A stretch of 64,000 nt of DNA from Bacteroidota bacterium. GTDB taxonomy: Bacteria; Bacteroidota; Bacteroidia; Chitinophagales; Saprospiraceae. The stretch covers positions 101,699-165,698 of the forward strand of contig JAKQHM010000056.1 in the NCBI GenBank assembly GCA_029572935.1. Reading direction: 5' to 3'. Position 1 is the first letter of the stretch; every line of letters begins with the position of its first letter. Shown one piece after another: positions 17,705 to 27,456 of the stretch. The notes under the pieces were generated by a model. That model worked only from the letters and a program-made list of their open reading frames with translations. It did not search any database and was not told the origin of the DNA. The translations under genes were made by a program, and so were the position numbers.

Positions 17705-18940
17705 ATGAGCACATTTACAATCGACCCCAAACTTCGTTCCTGGATACCCTATACAGACGATACGGACTTTCCGATACAAAATCTGCCCTTGGGCATTTTC
17801 TCAGTGGGCGATGGCTCCGGTCGGGTAGGCTCAGTAATCGGTGACCAGATCATAGATCTCTCCTGTCTCCCTGGACTCACAGAGGCTACCGGAATTCCCA
17901 AATCTGTTCTGACAAAGGATACGCTCAATGATCTGATAGCATTGGGACGACCCGTCGCTCGTTCACTCAGAAAATACCTGGCTGAGGTTTTCTCTGCCCA
18001 AAATCAAAACAGGTCATCTTTCGTACATTGCCTTTTGCCGATCGATCAGGTCAAACTGCATATGCCCGTCCATTGCGGGGATTACACGGATTTTTACAGC
18101 AGCCGGGAACATGCTACCAATGTGGGCATCATGTTCCGCGATCCGGCCAACGCCCTGCTGCCGAACTGGCTTCATATTCCGGTCGGATACCATGGACGTG
18201 CATCCTCCATCGTAGTCAGCGGGACACCAATACACAGGCCTTCAGGACAGATTGTGCCCAAAGAGGGAGAAGCTCCTGTATTTGCAAAAAGCAAACAACT
18301 GGATTTTGAATTGGAAATGGCTTTTGTACTGGGAAAGGAAAACAAATTGGGAGAACCCATCCCCATCGAACAAACCGAAGACTACATACACGGCCTATTG
18401 GCCTTCAACGATTGGTCTGCCCGCGATATCCAAAAATGGGAATACGTGCCGCTGGGTCCGTTTCTTGGTAAAAATTTCGGATCGACATGTTCACCCTGGC
18501 TCGTAGACCTCGACGCACTCCAGCCTTTTCGCACCAAAGGACCGGAACAAGATCCAAAACCCCTGGACTATTTGCAGCAAGCCGGTACGCACCATTACGA
18601 CATAAGACTGGAAGTGTTTCTCAATGGCAGCAGGATCTGCAGGTCCAACATGAAATATCTGTACTGGAGCATGAACCAGCAACTGGCCCATCACACTGTC
18701 AACGGTTGCAACATGAGGGTAGGCGATATCTGCGCTTCAGGCACTATTTCAGGTCCGGATCCGGACTCCTACGGATCCATGCTGGAGCTGGCCTGGAAAG
18801 GGACGAAACCCATCCGACTGAGCGATGGTTCTACCCGTGTGTTCCTCCAGGATGGCGATCGCCTGGAGATTCGTGCCTATGCAGAAGGTCCGGGATACAG
18901 AATTGGATTTGGCCCCTGCGAGGGAGAAATATTGGGCTAG
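17705..18940 (+). CDS. fahA: Fumarylacetoacetase
   Basis: This 411-residue hydrolase splits fumarylacetoacetate to fumarate and acetoacetate, the last step of tyrosine breakdown. The N-terminal SH3-like domain is followed by the FAH catalytic fold. The metal/catalytic stretch DYTDFYSSREHATNVGIMFR contains the ligand aspartate and the catalytic histidine (EHATN). The ligand pair appears in DFELEMAFVLG, and NDWSARDIQKWE and GPFLGKNFG are conserved further on. All known active-site positions are present. It is cytoplasmic. It directly follows radA, with which it has no functional link. Other tyrosine-pathway genes are not in the window. Confidence 0.95.
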   Translation: MSTFTIDPKLRSWIPYTDDTDFPIQNLPLGIFSVGDGSGRVGSVIGDQIIDLSCLPGLTEATGIPKSVLTKDTLNDLIALGRPVARSLRKYLAEVFSAQNQNRSSFVHCLLPIDQVKLHMPVHCGDYTDFYSSREHATNVGIMFRDPANALLPNWLHIPVGYHGRASSIVVSGTPIHRPSGQIVPKEGEAPVFAKSKQLDFELEMAFVLGKENKLGEPIPIEQTEDYIHGLLAFNDWSARDIQKWEYVPLGPFLGKNFGSTCSPWLVDLDALQPFRTKGPEQDPKPLDYLQQAGTHHYDIRLEVFLNGSRICRSNMKYLYWSMNQQLAHHTVNGCNMRVGDICASGTISGPDPDSYGSMLELAWKGTKPIRLSDGSTRVFLQDGDRLEIRAYAEGPGYRIGFGPCEGEILG

Positions 18941-18978
18941 GACCCCTTGAATGATTTGAATTTGTTGACTTCTTCAGC

Positions 18979-19524
18979 TTATTTCAGTTTGGAAACTGCT
19001 CCGTATTTCAAATGATTGAGTTGGTTCGTTCCATTTTTGTAGATCAGAACCTGAAAGAGATCATCATATTGATCATGAGGCAGCCAGCTTGTATCCCTGG
19101 TGACATTCAATCCGCACAAAATAAAAGGAAGAGTATTGCTGTGTCCTACTATCAGGATTTTGTCTCCCTGCTTATGTTCTTTTATCTGTTTCAGGACTGC
19201 ATTTTTATCTGATGCTTCATATTTTCTGACCGGAACCTGCAACATCCGGACCAGGGGTTGCGCCGTTTGTTGTGCTCTGCGTGTATCCGAAGTATAGATG
19301 GCCTGGATGTCAGCATATTTCAAAACCTCAGCAAGATCAGCAGCTCTTTTCATACCCTCCTCATTCAGACTATCCACGCCAGAGGGCCGTTCTGCATGCC
19401 GGATCAGATAAAGGGTGACGGGCAGGTTTGTCCTGTAAGCACAATTGCTGTATGCCAACAGAAAAAACACACAAAACGCGCCATTCTGAAGCATTTTCCT
19501 TTTCTCCATGGACATGCTTTGCAT
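18979..19524 (-). CDS. Histidine phosphatase family protein, membrane-attached or secreted
   Basis: This 181-residue protein is of the phosphoglycerate mutase-like/SixA branch. The catalytic signature YLIRHAER is at residues 39-46, SDTRRAQQTAQP follows, and the second catalytic histidine is in ILIVGHSNTLP. A hydrophobic N-terminal segment (about 15-28, ending SNC) suggests a signal or lipoprotein anchor, though YSNC is a poor lipobox. The start at 19524 overlaps the stop of the upstream serine hydrolase gene as TAATG, supporting translational coupling. The substrate is unknown. Confidence 0.8.
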   Translation of the reverse strand: MQSMSMEKRKMLQNGAFCVFFLLAYSNCAYRTNLPVTLYLIRHAERPSGVDSLNEEGMKRAADLAEVLKYADIQAIYTSDTRRAQQTAQPLVRMLQVPVRKYEASDKNAVLKQIKEHKQGDKILIVGHSNTLPFILCGLNVTRDTSWLPHDQYDDLFQVLIYKNGTNQLNHLKYGAVSKLK

Positions 19525-20711
19525 TACTTCATCATCGCATCCGCAATGGCTTTTCTGAAATCAAAAAAAACATCCTGAAGACCGCTTTTTGCATCTGTGC
19601 CATAATTGACCATAAAGGACAAGGTCATGTCCTGATTGGGAAAGTAAAAAGCATCGGCAGAATAACCCAGATCGCGTCCGCTGTGTCCATAAGCAAACTC
19701 ATTTGGTGCCCGCTCTGTAAAACTCTTCATGGCACCCAGACCCAGCAGGCGATCCTTGTCTTTTTCCTTCTGGCTAAAACTCAACATGGAATTTAAAGAG
19801 GCTTCGCTGAGGACTCGCTTTTCTTTGAATAAATCTTCCACAAAGGTTAGCAAGTCCAGAGCATTGCTGTACAGTCCCCCATACCCGTTGCCGCTGCCCG
19901 TGTTGTAATTGGTGAGGTTCACCAGAGTACCATTGTTGTACAGATCAAAATATCCCTGAGCCACCGTGTGAGTGGGAGGTATGTCATGCCAGTAATAGTA
20001 TGTGTTTTTCATGCCATTGGGCACCAGAATGCGTTCGCGGACCAGATCTGCATGCTGCCTTCCTGTAGCGGCTTCAATGACCATTGCAACAAGTAGTGTA
20101 TTGGTATTTGAGTACTTAACCGAATCCCCATGAGGAAAGACAGCGTCATCACCCCTGACAAAATCCAGTAATTCTTCTTCCTCCCAAAACTTGTCCGGAT
20201 TGTTGAGTACCGCCAGATAGAACTCATTGTCCACAATCAGATCAGCGATACCGGTGCGATGCCCGAGGCAGGTGCGAATGGTTGCCTGGTCAGCATTTTT
20301 GATATTCTTAAGTGTCTTGGCGCTCAACCATTTTTTGATCGGATCATCCAGGCTAAGCTTTCCTTCTTCGATCAGCATAAAAGTCAAAGTACCCACCAGC
20401 ATCTTGGTGATACTGGCTGATTTGGAAATGTGACAGGGCAGAAAATCAATATCCTTTTCAATATCCGCCTTACCAGAGCCTCCCATCCAAAGTCCATGCT
20501 GATCCCGTATCGCCGCAGCAATGCCGGGAAGGCCCTTGCGTGTAAATTCATCCAGTACAGCCTGATATTCGGAGGCCTTTGGGTGAATGGAAGAACTGTC
20601 CCCAGGAGGCAGGGTGCAGGCGTTTGTGTATGGTATTTTTTCGTCCGGGTTACAGGAAATCAGGTATACAAGGCATAAGCCCAGAAGGAAAATAGGAATG
20701 ATTGGTTTCAT
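19524..20711 (-). CDS. Serine hydrolase lipoprotein (beta-lactamase class C / PBP4-like)
   Basis: This 395-residue protein has a lipoprotein signal (LVYLISCNPD, lipobox LISC near 17-20). The penicillin-binding fold follows, with the nucleophile motif SITK near residue 99, YSNTN near 200 as the Y-x-N motif, and YGHSGRDLGY near 344 in place of the K-T-G box. These define the class C-like serine hydrolases, which include D-aminopeptidases, esterases and carboxypeptidases, so a true beta-lactamase role is not implied. It is probably anchored in the periplasm or outer membrane. It lies 5 bases after the barrel-like gene and overlaps the histidine phosphatase gene. Confidence 0.87.
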   Translation of the reverse strand: MKPIIPIFLLGLCLVYLISCNPDEKIPYTNACTLPPGDSSSIHPKASEYQAVLDEFTRKGLPGIAAAIRDQHGLWMGGSGKADIEKDIDFLPCHISKSASITKMLVGTLTFMLIEEGKLSLDDPIKKWLSAKTLKNIKNADQATIRTCLGHRTGIADLIVDNEFYLAVLNNPDKFWEEEELLDFVRGDDAVFPHGDSVKYSNTNTLLVAMVIEAATGRQHADLVRERILVPNGMKNTYYYWHDIPPTHTVAQGYFDLYNNGTLVNLTNYNTGSGNGYGGLYSNALDLLTFVEDLFKEKRVLSEASLNSMLSFSQKEKDKDRLLGLGAMKSFTERAPNEFAYGHSGRDLGYSADAFYFPNQDMTLSFMVNYGTDAKSGLQDVFFDFRKAIADAMMK

Positions 20712-20716
20712 AGTTT

Positions 20717-21364
20717 TCAGATTTTTGACTTGCAGGGTATGGGTGTGGACAAACCCAGATGAATCAGACTATATGGCAGAAAGGTGACATAGGATTTGAC
20801 AAAAGGGGTTTGGATCATAAACTGATAATCCAGGAATACCCGCATCGGCCGATTGCCTCCTGCTCCGAATGTATAGGAAGGGCTGATACTCAACAAAAGC
20901 ATGGCTTGGGGCCGACCCCAGCGACCGGATCGCTGGTATAAACCGTCCTCATCTTGTTTGAAAACCTGAAGGGCCGGAATGGCATGCAGGTATCCTGCAC
21001 CGATCCGGGCCTCCGCTGCCAGTTGGTTTTTATACAGGTACCTTCTGTAACCCCCTTCGCCATATAGCTGGATGGCGTATTGGGACAACCGATGGTAAAA
21101 GTATCCGATTTTTGCTAGGGCAAGCCATTGATTGGCCGAACGTTCTTTCAGCACAAACTCCGTACCCAGGCAAATGCCGGGATGCAAAATGGAGGAGGAC
21201 AAAAAAAGATCACCACCTCCCGGCAACATGGTCGAGGCATTTAAGACCGATAGGCTCAGCCAGGGTTTGTGATTCATTTGCTGCGCTTGCGTCGGAGCTC
21301 CGCAAAGCATGAACAGGCAAAGGACTGCCATCCCCCACCATGATGTTGATTTTCTGTTTTCCAT
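20717..21364 (-). CDS. Secreted, probably outer-membrane protein of unknown function
   Basis: This 215-residue protein has a signal peptide ending TQAQQ (about residue 28). The remainder alternates polar and hydrophobic residues in short strands (for example NQWLALAKIGYFYHRLSQYA, LAAEARIGAGYLHAI and MRVFLDYQFMIQT), as in small beta-barrels. No family is recognised. It is the first gene of a three-gene minus-strand run with a serine hydrolase (5-base gap) and a histidine phosphatase. Confidence 0.6.
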   Translation of the reverse strand: MENRKSTSWWGMAVLCLFMLCGAPTQAQQMNHKPWLSLSVLNASTMLPGGGDLFLSSSILHPGICLGTEFVLKERSANQWLALAKIGYFYHRLSQYAIQLYGEGGYRRYLYKNQLAAEARIGAGYLHAIPALQVFKQDEDGLYQRSGRWGRPQAMLLLSISPSYTFGAGGNRPMRVFLDYQFMIQTPFVKSYVTFLPYSLIHLGLSTPIPCKSKI

Positions 21365-21694
21365 TATTTATCTGTTGGGTTTTAGTCTTTTATGCCAGAT
21401 GACATCCGTTTGTAAAACATTGATACCAACCCTCTACTTTCAAAGACCATCCACAAATATAAGCCTGCAACCGTTTCCCGGAAAGAATAATCCCCTGCCA
21501 ACCTCTCCGGGCAAGGATAGATCCGGCAAGGACAGCCTGATAAGAATTAAGGTGTGCAGGCTTGATTTTCTAGGCCAATCTCTTTGTGAATCAGATAGAA
21601 ACAGCTTACCTTTGCAGGGCTTTTTGGAAATCCTTCTGAAAAGCTTTTGTTTTTTTAATAAAATATTGAATTTCAATAAACTAAGTATTTCAAA
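21365..21694. other. 330-base divergent intergenic region
   Basis: This region holds the promoter of the PpiD-like gene near its right end (21583-21614). Two ORFs cross it (plus 21309-21704 and minus 21440-21676), but their translations are low-complexity and show no family features. Nothing else was recognised. Confidence 0.5.
21583..21614 (+). promoter_or_regulatory. Promoter of the PpiD-like gene
   Basis: TTTG (21583-21586) and TACCTTTG (21607-21614) are separated by 20 bases and match the Bacteroidota -33 and -7 elements. They predict a leader of roughly 70 bases before the ATG at 21695. Confidence 0.6.
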
Positions 21695-23818
21695 ATGGGA
21701 CTAATTACAAGTATCAGAAAAAGACTTTGGGTGGTTACCATCCTCATGGCCCTGGCCCTGGTGGGTTTCATTGTCATGGACATGTCCACCGGAAGGTCTT
21801 CCTGGTTTTTCAACAATCCGGACTCCATGGGGGGTGTGGCCGGTGAAAAACTGAGCTGGAAGGAGTTTCAAAAGACTGAATCGGTTCTATACCGGAATGC
21901 GGATGTGGATTTCTACGGCAGAAAGGAATACATCTGGCACCAGGCCCTGGAGCGGATCGTCCTCGAAAAGGAATCCAATTACAATGGAATGGGCGTAAGC
22001 GAAGCCGAACTGAAAGAACTGGAATTTGGTCAGAACCTTTCTCCGATCATCGAGCGCAACTTCCGCGATCCCAATACCGGACAAGTATTACGCGAACAAC
22101 TGAATCAGTTCCAGACCGGACTGGAGAACAACGACCTCCCACTGGAGGCACGCGAATTCTGGAAAGTTCAGGAAAAGGAAATCATCAAAGACCGGATGTT
22201 CAAGAAAATGGAAAACCTGGTCAAGTCTGCTCTGTACATGCCGGACTTTATGTGCGAAAGACATTTTGCTGAGTCCAATGCCAAAATGGATTTCTACTTT
22301 TCCAGAATTCCCTACACCGTCATCAACGACGAAGAAATTGAAATCACGGACGATGACATCAACAATTACCTGAAAGAAAGGGCATCCTACTATCGCGTCG
22401 ATGAGGAAACACGCGATCTGAAATATGCGGTTCTCCGGATCGTGCCTTCCGCTGAAGATTCAGCCGCCGTTTCCAAGATCCTGGAAGATAAAAAAAAGGC
22501 ATTCCAGACTGCCACCAAAGATTCCCTTTTCATCGTCACGAATCTGGGCAAATGGGATGAAGCCTATTCCATTATAAATGATATTCCTGTCTCTATTTTG
22601 GATACCGTTCTGAAAAGCCCGGTAGGAACCGTAATCGGACCTTATGTCGATGCAGGTGATTACAAACTCAGCAAAATCCTGGGCAAGAAAACTTTGCCTG
22701 ACTCCGTCAAATCACGCCACATCCTCAGAAGGGTGACCACTCAGGGCGAATACCAGACTGCTGCTCAACTCTTGGATTCCATTAAAAATGTTTTGGAGAA
22801 AGGTCAGGGTCGTTTCGACAGTCTGGCCATCCAGTTCAGTCAGGATCCCGGTTCGGGCATAAAAGGTGGAGACCTCGGTTATGCGGCCCCTGGAGCCATG
22901 GTGAAACCATTCAACGACGTCCTTTTTTACACAGGAGAAAAGGGTAAATACTACACGGTAGCCACCCAGTTTGGACTGCACCTCATCGAGATCACAGACA
23001 TGAAATTTATGAATAATATTTCCGGGATTCGTTTGGGTACGATATCTGAAACCATTCAGCCCGGCGATAAGGTCATGGATCAGTTGCTCGATGAAGCCCA
23101 GACCATGGTGGAACAACATTCTTCCCTGGAATCTCTTCAAAAAGCAATTGAAGATGGTAAGACCTATGTTCTTGATTTTGCTCCAGGTATTTATGAAAAT
23201 GATTACAAAAATGCCAAACTGGGAGAAGAAGCCAACAGCACCTGGCGTCAGATCGTCAGATGGGCATTTGATAAAAACACGAAAGTGGGCGACGTCAGTT
23301 CAGAAGTTTTCTCTTTGCAGGATCCCGTCAAACGCTTTACAGATCGCTTTGTGATTGCAGCACTCGCAGGCATCAATCCCAAAGGACTGCCCAGCGCGGC
23401 TTCCGTAAGAGACAAGGTCAAAGAAGATATTCTCAAAATCAAAAAATTTGAGATCATCAAACAAAAAGCAGGTACTGCAAGCCAGCTGAATGGAACCTAC
23501 GGTGAATATACCGTAGCCGTTGACACGGCCACTGAAGCAACCGTAAACGGTCAGCAGATGCCTATTTACGGTTTTGAACCCAATGTACTGACTCCTATTT
23601 CCAAACTGAAACCCGGACAAGTGGGTGGTCCGTACCGCGGTGAAAATGGAGTGTATTTTGCCCAAATGGTCAACATGAAAGATCCGGGTAAATCCAGCAA
23701 CATTGAATCTTTCAGAAGATTTTACAAACACCCTGCTTACTTTACATCCATGACGTATATGATGCAGGCTTTAAAGAAAAACTATAAGGTTAAAGATAAC
23801 CGCTCCAAGTTTTTCTAA
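21695..23818 (+). CDS. Membrane-anchored peptidylprolyl isomerase (PpiD/SurA type)
   Basis: This 707-residue periplasmic foldase starts with a single membrane anchor (LWVVTILMALALVGFIVMD, about 11-30), followed by a SurA-N/PpiD-like helical region. A parvulin rotamase domain lies at about 335-440, with KSRHILRRV and GSGIKGGDLGYAAPGAMV as its conserved strands. A degenerate second rotamase-like region follows. Such proteins help fold outer-membrane and secreted proteins as they leave the Sec channel. Length is normal for Bacteroidota. It has its own promoter and a strong terminator. Confidence 0.9.
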   Translation: MGLITSIRKRLWVVTILMALALVGFIVMDMSTGRSSWFFNNPDSMGGVAGEKLSWKEFQKTESVLYRNADVDFYGRKEYIWHQALERIVLEKESNYNGMGVSEAELKELEFGQNLSPIIERNFRDPNTGQVLREQLNQFQTGLENNDLPLEAREFWKVQEKEIIKDRMFKKMENLVKSALYMPDFMCERHFAESNAKMDFYFSRIPYTVINDEEIEITDDDINNYLKERASYYRVDEETRDLKYAVLRIVPSAEDSAAVSKILEDKKKAFQTATKDSLFIVTNLGKWDEAYSIINDIPVSILDTVLKSPVGTVIGPYVDAGDYKLSKILGKKTLPDSVKSRHILRRVTTQGEYQTAAQLLDSIKNVLEKGQGRFDSLAIQFSQDPGSGIKGGDLGYAAPGAMVKPFNDVLFYTGEKGKYYTVATQFGLHLIEITDMKFMNNISGIRLGTISETIQPGDKVMDQLLDEAQTMVEQHSSLESLQKAIEDGKTYVLDFAPGIYENDYKNAKLGEEANSTWRQIVRWAFDKNTKVGDVSSEVFSLQDPVKRFTDRFVIAALAGINPKGLPSAASVRDKVKEDILKIKKFEIIKQKAGTASQLNGTYGEYTVAVDTATEATVNGQQMPIYGFEPNVLTPISKLKPGQVGGPYRGENGVYFAQMVNMKDPGKSSNIESFRRFYKHPAYFTSMTYMMQALKKNYKVKDNRSKFF

Positions 23819-23843
23819 GTCTGATTTCAATATAAAAAACAGC

Positions 23844-23879
23844 AAAAGCCTCCTGCCGAAAATCAGGAGGCTTTTTTTT
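23844..23879 (+). terminator. Rho-independent terminator after the PpiD-like gene
   Basis: A perfect 12-bp stem (AAAAGCCTCCTG with CAGGAGGCTTTT) and an 8-base loop are followed by a T run, 25 bases after the stop codon. Confidence 0.88.
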
Positions 23880-24097
23880 GATCTTGCTTCAGCATACAAA
23901 AAGTCAAATCAGATGGCAAAGAAGGCAACCATGGTATAAAATAAAAGATCCTGATAAAGTACCATTGGAACACCCTGAGTCTTCACAATAAATCGATTGC
24001 CCAGGCCTGGATTGCGAAACGGATGAGCTGTTCCGAAACTTATTTCTTGGAAACAAGGAACACTGACCATAATTTTGGGTTTATTATGATCATGCGC

Positions 24098-24721
24098 ATG
24101 AAAAGACACGAATTTACATTCATCAGTAATCGAATCCTGCTGTTCTTAGTCTGGATCATGGTTCTGTCTTCCTGTGACCGAAACAGGATCATTGAAGTAC
24201 GAAATCCGGAAGGAAAACTTGTGATGCGCATCCACAGCCCATCGGGGGATACACTGGAACCTAGAGAAGGACTTTATGAATTTTTTGATGAGCAGGAAAG
24301 ATTATCAGAAACATCCCACTACCAGAACGGAAAATTGCATGGCGAAAGAAAGGTCTTTGAAAACGGCGTACTCTATGCAATTGAAAATTACCATGCAGAT
24401 CTGTTTGAAGGACCCTACCAAGTTTTTTATCCGGACGGCGCGCTCAAACTGGAAGCAACATACGTAAACAACGAAATGACCGGACCGCTCAAAGGATATT
24501 ACCCCGACGGCAAAATCAAGGAAGAAGTGACCATGAGTCAAAATGAAGAAAATGGACCTTTTCGGGAATTTTATCCGGATGGTAAGATCAAGGCAGAGGG
24601 TTCCTACCTGAATGGTCCCAATGAGCACGGGGAGTTAAAGCTATACGACAGCACCGGAGTCCATATTCGGACCATGCTTTGTGAGGAAGGTGTATGCCGG
24701 ACACAATGGACGCGCGGATAA
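24098..24721 (+). CDS. MORN/YwqK-type repeat lipoprotein
   Basis: This 207-residue protein starts at the ATG at 24098 (MKRHEF); ATGs at 24086 and 24092 and an upstream extension are less likely. A lipoprotein signal ends in VLSSC. The rest consists of repeats of the MORN_2/YwqK type, with a YPDGxxK core about every 23 residues: YQNGKLHGE, FYPDGALKLEATY, YYPDGKIKEEV and FYPDGKIKAEGSY. In Bacteroidota these beta-hairpin repeats are common in surface lipoproteins of unknown role; the 'antitoxin' label sometimes used is not supported here. It is followed by a T9SS PorQ-like gene. Confidence 0.75.
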   Translation: MKRHEFTFISNRILLFLVWIMVLSSCDRNRIIEVRNPEGKLVMRIHSPSGDTLEPREGLYEFFDEQERLSETSHYQNGKLHGERKVFENGVLYAIENYHADLFEGPYQVFYPDGALKLEATYVNNEMTGPLKGYYPDGKIKEEVTMSQNEENGPFREFYPDGKIKAEGSYLNGPNEHGELKLYDSTGVHIRTMLCEEGVCRTQWTRG

Positions 24722-24770
24722 GCCGTTATATATCTTTATGGCTCAAGGGATGATTAACAATTTGGAAAGG

Positions 24771-25838
24771 ATGAAAGGCAGGATTTCAATGGCGATGGGA
24801 ATGAGCATTTTTTTGATGCTTCCTATCCGAGCGCAGCAAACAGGAGGAAGGTCTTCTTATCAATTTCTGAACCTCTCTCCTTCCAGCCGAAATACCGCTT
24901 TGGGTGGCAATGCCCATTCCTGGGCAACTACCGATCCAGCCATTGCCTACCTGAATCCGGCTTTGCTCCAGGAGCAAACTGATTATGCCCTGAGTTTCCA
25001 GCATCAGTCCCTGCCCGGCTCGATCGCCAATGGTCACTTCGCCTATGCCCACAAGCCATTGACCAAATGGCAGATCAGGTTGCAGGCGGGCCTGCATTAC
25101 CTTAACTCATCCTCCTTTCAGGGTGCCGATGTATTTGGGAATCCCACCGGGACTTTTCGCGTGGCTGAATCGGCTTTTTATCTGGGGGGATCCAAAAAGA
25201 TAAACGAACGGATGCATGTAGGACTCAACATGCAGTATATTTTTTCCAGACTCGATATTTACACCAGCAGTGCCCTTGCCTTCAATGCCGGTTTCCAGTA
25301 CTTCCATCCCGTGCATCGTTATGCATTGAGTTTCTCTTTGAGAAATGCCGGATTTGCCATCAATGCCTACCATCAGGAACGCATGAAATTACCAGTGTCG
25401 GCAGAACTGGGCTTTTCCAAAAGACTGAAGCACCTTCCATTTATTTACTACATCAGCTTTCACCACTTGCAGGATTACAATGTGCGCTACGATGATCCGG
25501 CCTTGTCCGCTTCCGGTAATCTTTTTGGACCTCCCAAGGAAGTCAGTGCATTTTCGCGGATCTCGGATAACTTCTTGAGGCATTTTTCATTGGGAGGAGA
25601 AATGCTGCTCGGCAAAAAAGAAGTGGTTTCACTTCGGATCGGCTACAACCACCTGCGCCGGAAAGAACTGGGGGTGAAAGACTATGCTTCCTTTGCCGGC
25701 CTCTCATTTGGTGCAGGTGTGAAAATTTACAAGTTCAGGATAGATTATAGTTACGCCATCTATCACCTTTCCGGCGGTGTCAACCAAATAGGTATCACAA
25801 GCAGAATCAACAGTTTTTTCAAAGAAAGAGAAATGTAA
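24771..25838 (+). CDS. porQ: Type IX secretion system protein PorQ-like
   Basis: This outer-membrane beta-barrel of about 355 residues belongs to the PorV/PorQ branch of FadL-like proteins. It starts with a signal peptide (IFLMLPIRAQQ) and then the diagnostic YQFLNLSPSSRNTALGGN, followed by DPAIAYLNPALL. Regular amphipathic strands continue to the end. In characterised T9SSs, PorQ holds the sortase partner PorZ at the surface as part of the attachment complex. The start is set at the ATG at 24771; ATGs at 24738 and 24750 are also in frame. The neighbouring MORN lipoprotein gene lies 49 bases upstream. Confidence 0.8.
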   Translation: MKGRISMAMGMSIFLMLPIRAQQTGGRSSYQFLNLSPSSRNTALGGNAHSWATTDPAIAYLNPALLQEQTDYALSFQHQSLPGSIANGHFAYAHKPLTKWQIRLQAGLHYLNSSSFQGADVFGNPTGTFRVAESAFYLGGSKKINERMHVGLNMQYIFSRLDIYTSSALAFNAGFQYFHPVHRYALSFSLRNAGFAINAYHQERMKLPVSAELGFSKRLKHLPFIYYISFHHLQDYNVRYDDPALSASGNLFGPPKEVSAFSRISDNFLRHFSLGGEMLLGKKEVVSLRIGYNHLRRKELGVKDYASFAGLSFGAGVKIYKFRIDYSYAIYHLSGGVNQIGITSRINSFFKEREM

Positions 25839-25907
25839 TAATTTCCCGATCTTCGGATTGGGGGAATGTTCTGATCCGATCTATTATTTTTTCTAAAAAG
25901 TAACTTT

Positions 25908-27422
25908 ATGAACCCTGAACTGATCTATCTCATCGTCGGTTTAGCCCTTGGGCTGGCCATCGTTTTGTTTATGAAGTCCTCTGCCTCAAAAGTGGAAGAT
26001 CAGAACCTTGTCAAAAAACAATTGGAAGAAAGCCTGATCAGAATCCGCATATTGGAAACTCAGCTTGACAAGGCCGAGAAGGATCTGAACAGGAGTGAGG
26101 AAGTAATCACGGACCTGAATATTCAGATCCGAAATCAGCTCGCCTTTGGTTCCAATCTGCAAGGGAGCTTTGATGCACAGCAGCAGCAACTGATCGCAAA
26201 AAATGCTGAGCTGGCCAGGCTCAACGAGGAGAAGGAAAGTCAACGCCAAACTGAAGTTCTTTTACAACGGCAGATCAGCGAAATGCGCTCTGAGAGTCAA
26301 TACCTGCTGGAGCGGCTTCAAAATCAAAAAAGAGATCTTGAGGAGATGAAAAACCAGTCCCAGCTGGAGTTTCAGAATCTGGCCAACAAAATTCTGGAAG
26401 AAAAATCCCAAAAATTCACACAATCCAACCGCGAAAACATTGAAACCCTCCTAAAACCACTGGGTGAGAATTTGGATCAGTTCCGCAAGAAAGTAGAAGA
26501 AACCTACGACAAGGAATCAAAACAAAGGTTCAGCCTGGAAGACCGGGTCAAAGAACTCATCGAGCTGAACAACAGATTAAGCCAGGAAGCCAGCAACCTC
26601 ACGCGGGCATTAAAAGGAGATTCTAAAAAAATGGGCAACTGGGGCGAGATCATTCTGGAAAGCATCCTCGAACAATCCGGTCTTCAAAAGAACAGGGAAT
26701 ACGTGGTGCAGGAAAGCCTGAAAGACGAAAACGGAAAGGAACTTCGTCCAGATGTGCTCGTATTTCTGCCTGAAGAACGCACCATCATCCTGGACTCCAA
26801 GGTGTCACTCGTTGCCTATGACCGGTTTGTGGCTGCCGAAAGCCGGGAAGAACAACAGGAAGCGATGCGTCAGCACATTCAGTCCATGAAAGCCCATATC
26901 GATGAGCTGAGCCGTAAGAAATATGAAAAACTGGTGAAGTCCCTGGACTTTGTCATGATGTTTGTCCCCATAGAACCGGCGTATCTGGTAGCCATCCAGG
27001 AGGATCGGGAACTCTGGTCCTATGCCTATCAAAAACGCGTCCTGCTCATCAGTCCCACCAACCTGGTTGCTGCACTAAAACTGGTAGCCGACCTGTGGAA
27101 AAGGGAGAGTCAAAGCCGCAATGCAATAGAAATCGCCAAACAAGGTGAACGCCTCCTGGATAAATTCCTGGGTTTTGCTGAGACCCTGGAAGAAATTGGC
27201 AAACACATCCACCGGTCCTCCGAAGCATATTCAGATGCCATCAAAAAACTTCGGGATGGCAAGGGTAACCTGGTAGACCAGGCCATGAAACTCAAAAAAC
27301 TGGGAGTGGGAAGCCGCAAATCCTTGCCCAACAGCCTGTTGAGTTTTGATGTAGAGGAGGAGGAATCTACCGAATCTGACCAGACCGGGGAAATACAAAA
27401 AGAAGATGGAACAGCTTTTTGA
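25908..27422 (+). CDS. rmuC: DNA recombination protein RmuC
   Basis: This 504-residue protein has an N-terminal membrane anchor (LIYLIVGLALGLAIVLF), a long coiled coil (about 30-200) and a C-terminal RmuC nuclease-like domain. Conserved stretches include KMGNWGEIILE, RPDVLVFLPEERTIILDSKVS and FVPIEPAYLVAI, which carry the PD-(D/E)xK-like acidic and lysine residues (D-S-K). RmuC limits DNA inversions and recombination in E. coli, and recent work also links it to phage defence. Length and layout are typical. It is alone in its transcript, followed by tRNA-Leu. Confidence 0.92.
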   Translation: MNPELIYLIVGLALGLAIVLFMKSSASKVEDQNLVKKQLEESLIRIRILETQLDKAEKDLNRSEEVITDLNIQIRNQLAFGSNLQGSFDAQQQQLIAKNAELARLNEEKESQRQTEVLLQRQISEMRSESQYLLERLQNQKRDLEEMKNQSQLEFQNLANKILEEKSQKFTQSNRENIETLLKPLGENLDQFRKKVEETYDKESKQRFSLEDRVKELIELNNRLSQEASNLTRALKGDSKKMGNWGEIILESILEQSGLQKNREYVVQESLKDENGKELRPDVLVFLPEERTIILDSKVSLVAYDRFVAAESREEQQEAMRQHIQSMKAHIDELSRKKYEKLVKSLDFVMMFVPIEPAYLVAIQEDRELWSYAYQKRVLLISPTNLVAALKLVADLWKRESQSRNAIEIAKQGERLLDKFLGFAETLEEIGKHIHRSSEAYSDAIKKLRDGKGNLVDQAMKLKKLGVGSRKSLPNSLLSFDVEEEESTESDQTGEIQKEDGTAF

Positions 27423-27456
27423 AAACAAGAATTGATCCCGGGAATTCAAAATTGCT

